A DNA stretch of 64,000 nt from a bacterium SCSIO 12844 (GTDB lineage Bacteria; Pseudomonadota; Gammaproteobacteria; Francisellales; Francisellaceae). Within the stretch, counting starts at the first letter, position 1, and each line of letters opens with the position of its first letter. The notes below the pieces were generated by a model. It was not told where the DNA came from. It did not search any database and worked only from the letters and a program-made list of their open reading frames with translations. The stretch covers positions 1,922,001-1,986,000 of the forward strand of contig CP073743.1 in assembly GCA_024397935.1 (NCBI GenBank). The letters are read 5' to 3'. The position numbers and the translations under genes were made by a program. This document shows positions 61,525-64,000 of this stretch, in pieces.

Positions 61525-64000
61525 TTAAGACAATTCTTGAGAATAACTTAACTTTGAAAGTTGTAGTTGATTAGCTTGAAAAGGATTCGGTGGCTGTAAC
61601 TCATCTCTAGAATCAATTTTAGAATCTAAAATTGCAAATACCTGATTCACACTAGTAGCTACACCAAAACTAATAATATTTCTGTTTTGCCAAAGATTTT
61701 TATAGTCACCTTCACCTTTTTTGTTTATCTCACCTTTTAAGCTCTTTAAATCATCTATATTACAATATTCGACATAACCTCTTAAAGCCGCAATAAATAA
61801 GTCTTTTACTTCTTTTGGACTACTTGCATATATTTCATCATTTAATAAATAATTTTTAGCTTGATCAAAAATTAACTCAATTTGTTTAGAATGTATTTTA
61901 TCTCTGTAAAGATCAAGGAACTTAGCCATTAGTTTCATAGTTTCACAATTCGGTTCATTTGCTACAATCAATCTAATAGATATATCTATATTATGCTCTG
62001 TTACAAATCGCGCTTGTTTTAAAAATATGGTTAAAAGACTTTTATTTAATATTACTTGCATCTTTAGGTCTAATGTAGATTCAATTAATTTGTTTGAAAG
62101 CGCAACTAATAAGCGTTTAAAATCATCATCTTTTATATAATTTATTTCAGCTGAAATTTTTTCTAAAAATACCACTAGTGCTGTTTCAGGTAATCTATCT
62201 ATTGCCTGAAATAAACGATCTTTACCACTTTTAAATAATAATGAAACATTATGTGCATTTAGAAACTTAAAGCTCTCAATATCTGCATTAACTAATTGGT
62301 CTATTAATAACTCCATCCAAGTCTTTACAGAAATATCATTTTCAAACGCGCCACTATAATTTTTAAATGAAAAAATTAGTCTATTTAAAACAATAAAATA
62401 TTTATCTTTAATATTATCTGTCAAATCGCTTTCATTTAATTCATTAACAATATAACTTAATACTCTTTTATAATTTAGTAGTGAAATTACATTTGCAACT
62501 GCTATCAAAGATAAATTCACTTGAGCATCAAAACTGATCACATTAGGATGATAATAACTGTCATTAAAATGTAATGGTAAAAGCTTACTATAAAAAGATG
62601 CAATTTCCATATTTGGTTGAACGACTTTAAAGTCAATACATTGATAAAGCTTTGATACAATATCAGAAAGTGCTTCAGTAATGTCTAGTTTATTTTCATC
62701 AGAACTCATTAGTTCTTTTATTAAATTTTCACCCAAGATAATTAAAAACTTAACATCGTATTGTCTCTGAGAATTAATTAGCTCCAAATATCTTTTAGCT
62801 GAACAGATAATTGCTAGACTTCTAACTTTAGTACTGCTGATATCAACTTTTTCATTTGTGACTGCCTCAATCCATTGTTTTAATAAATCGATATTTTTAA
62901 TTTTTTTACTATTAGCCAGCGCCTTTAAAACTGTATCATAATCTATAAAATTCTGATTAAAATGAATTTTTTCCAAAAGATTTTCATAATAATTTGAAGA
63001 GCTGAGTGAGCTAAGTAAACCAGTTAGCCTCTTAATATTATCAATTGAAATCAAATCTAAAGAATAGAAATGCTCCAAAATTACATCTAAATAACTTTTC
63101 TCAATGAGAAAATTATTAGATAAACCTAGTTTTTTATAAATTATTTCAAAAAGGCCACATGCTTCTGCTTGATCATATTGTTCAAATCTTAATAACTTCA
63201 AGATCAATGATTGTAGTTGATTATTTTCAACACAATCAACTGATTCAATTAATCCTTTATATGCTAATTGATCATGTTGTTGCTCATCATTAATATATTT
63301 TTCTAACATAGATACTTTAAACGCTTGGTCATCTATAAATCCAGCATATTTACATAGTTGTTCAAGTGATGTTTCATTTAAGTTATCTTTATGTAACAGC
63401 ATCTGGGATATTAAGGCGTTCTTGTCAGATGAGTTAGCGTAAGTTAACATAATTTCATCAAGTGAATATAGTACATGCCTTGATGTATTAAGATACTGAT
63501 CATCTATTTCTGCAACAATAAATAGTCCATCTTGAGTTTCTATCAAATTGGCTTGATAATTATTATTTAACATAACTTTTGGTGTCTCATTGGTATAACC
63601 ATTTATCACTAATAAATAGATAATCAATGCATTAAATTTTGATTGAATTGACTCTGTTTTCTCAAGTGCATTTGCACCTGTCAAATACAGCATGTATGCT
63701 AATTTACTACTACCTGCTAATAAAGACAGTTGTGCATGACTTTCATAACTCCACCTATCTGGTGGTATTGCAAAGAAAGAATTAACTTCAAGCATTGGAT
63801 CAAATACTGTGGTATTTAAGTTACTTTGTACTTTTGATAAAACATCTACTTTTGCTTGTAACTTTCTTTCCTTCCTATCTTTCTTGGTATTTGATAGCCC
63901 AACTTTTAACCAAAAATTATCTGAACCCGAATATGAATTTTTAATATCTATTGGCACAAGCCCATAATCTTGAGCAACTAAATTATATATTAAAATACTG
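61525..64000 (-). CDS. Large helical protein, 5' end beyond the window
   Basis: The frame stays open from the window edge (64000) to the stop at 61525, over 820 codons; a GTG at 63957 is unlikely to be the start because matching sequence continues upstream (IYNLVAQDYGLVPIDI corresponds to IYNLASNDYHLALV in the paralogue at 53764-56967). Further matches are AQLSLLAGSS, YLLVINGYTNETP, ETQDGLFIVAEIDD and, near the end, YKNLWQNRNIISFG. The protein is helical throughout, with no recognised motif. Two paralogues flank rmuC-glyQ and the ankyrin gene. Function unknown. Confidence 0.75.
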   Translation of the reverse strand, partial: SILIYNLVAQDYGLVPIDIKNSYSGSDNFWLKVGLSNTKKDRKERKLQAKVDVLSKVQSNLNTTVFDPMLEVNSFFAIPPDRWSYESHAQLSLLAGSSKLAYMLYLTGANALEKTESIQSKFNALIIYLLVINGYTNETPKVMLNNNYQANLIETQDGLFIVAEIDDQYLNTSRHVLYSLDEIMLTYANSSDKNALISQMLLHKDNLNETSLEQLCKYAGFIDDQAFKVSMLEKYINDEQQHDQLAYKGLIESVDCVENNQLQSLILKLLRFEQYDQAEACGLFEIIYKKLGLSNNFLIEKSYLDVILEHFYSLDLISIDNIKRLTGLLSSLSSSNYYENLLEKIHFNQNFIDYDTVLKALANSKKIKNIDLLKQWIEAVTNEKVDISSTKVRSLAIICSAKRYLELINSQRQYDVKFLIILGENLIKELMSSDENKLDITEALSDIVSKLYQCIDFKVVQPNMEIASFYSKLLPLHFNDSYYHPNVISFDAQVNLSLIAVANVISLLNYKRVLSYIVNELNESDLTDNIKDKYFIVLNRLIFSFKNYSGAFENDISVKTWMELLIDQLVNADIESFKFLNAHNVSLLFKSGKDRLFQAIDRLPETALVVFLEKISAEINYIKDDDFKRLLVALSNKLIESTLDLKMQVILNKSLLTIFLKQARFVTEHNIDISIRLIVANEPNCETMKLMAKFLDLYRDKIHSKQIELIFDQAKNYLLNDEIYASSPKEVKDLFIAALRGYVEYCNIDDLKSLKGEINKKGEGDYKNLWQNRNIISFGVATSVNQVFAILDSKIDSRDELQPPNPFQANQLQLSKLSYSQELS

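Noticed and set aside
1-64000. tRNA, rRNA, riboswitch or secretion-system genes
   Set aside because: None could be identified by eye on either strand; a covariance-model scan was not possible.

Overview
The window is AT-rich and reads like the chromosome of a host-associated or intracellular gammaproteobacterium of the Legionellales or Piscirickettsia-like type. This is inferred from two Mtr/TyrP-type aromatic permeases, a complete tyrosine degradation operon, an ankyrin protein, many large non-enzymatic proteins with eukaryote-like motifs, and LuxR-type regulators. No secretion-system gene, rRNA, tRNA or CRISPR array was seen.

Left flank (1-6441): a truncated effector-like gene with a 114-bp tandem repeat, an aromatic amino acid permease, a protein of two similar halves, and two related proteins sharing a Cys-His domain. 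One of these ends in a CaaX-type tail (CVIC) and the other in a C-terminal domain that reappears 12 kb away.

Transposon (6629-11409): a 4.8-kb Tn5053/Tn7-like element with 109-bp terminal inverted repeats and a TCTAGT target duplication. It carries resolvase, DDE transposase, AAA+ ATPase and a YhcG/DUF1016 PDDEXK nuclease, but no TniQ. Precise removal restores the reading frame of the interrupted gene.

Accessory island (about 11.7-34.7 kb): candidate effectors (F-box-like, minimal kinase-like, IQ-motif, a 2252-residue protein with a HAD-like motif, several unknown), an autoregulated LuxR-type regulator, a truncated tyrosine recombinase and an outer-membrane barrel. Nearly every transcription unit here is preceded, typically 60-95 bases before its start, by one dyad motif, consensus RNGTACTTNTACGCT, usually with a -10-like TATATT about 21 bases further on. 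This is the most striking feature of the window: a box-marked regulon that I do not recognise from the literature. It puts the box at about -41.5, as for LuxR-type class II activators. An IS3-family element (27194-28479) sits inside the island.

Right part (34.8-64 kb): a lipoprotein, a second LuxR paralogue without the box, an acyl-activating enzyme, an operon converting tyrosine to fumarate and acetoacetate (amino acid dehydrogenase, DUF4286, hpd, maiA, hmgA, fahA, permease), five glycosyltransferases, glyQ-rmuC, an ankyrin protein with a recent 399-bp internal duplication, and two large paralogous proteins, the last cut by the window edge.
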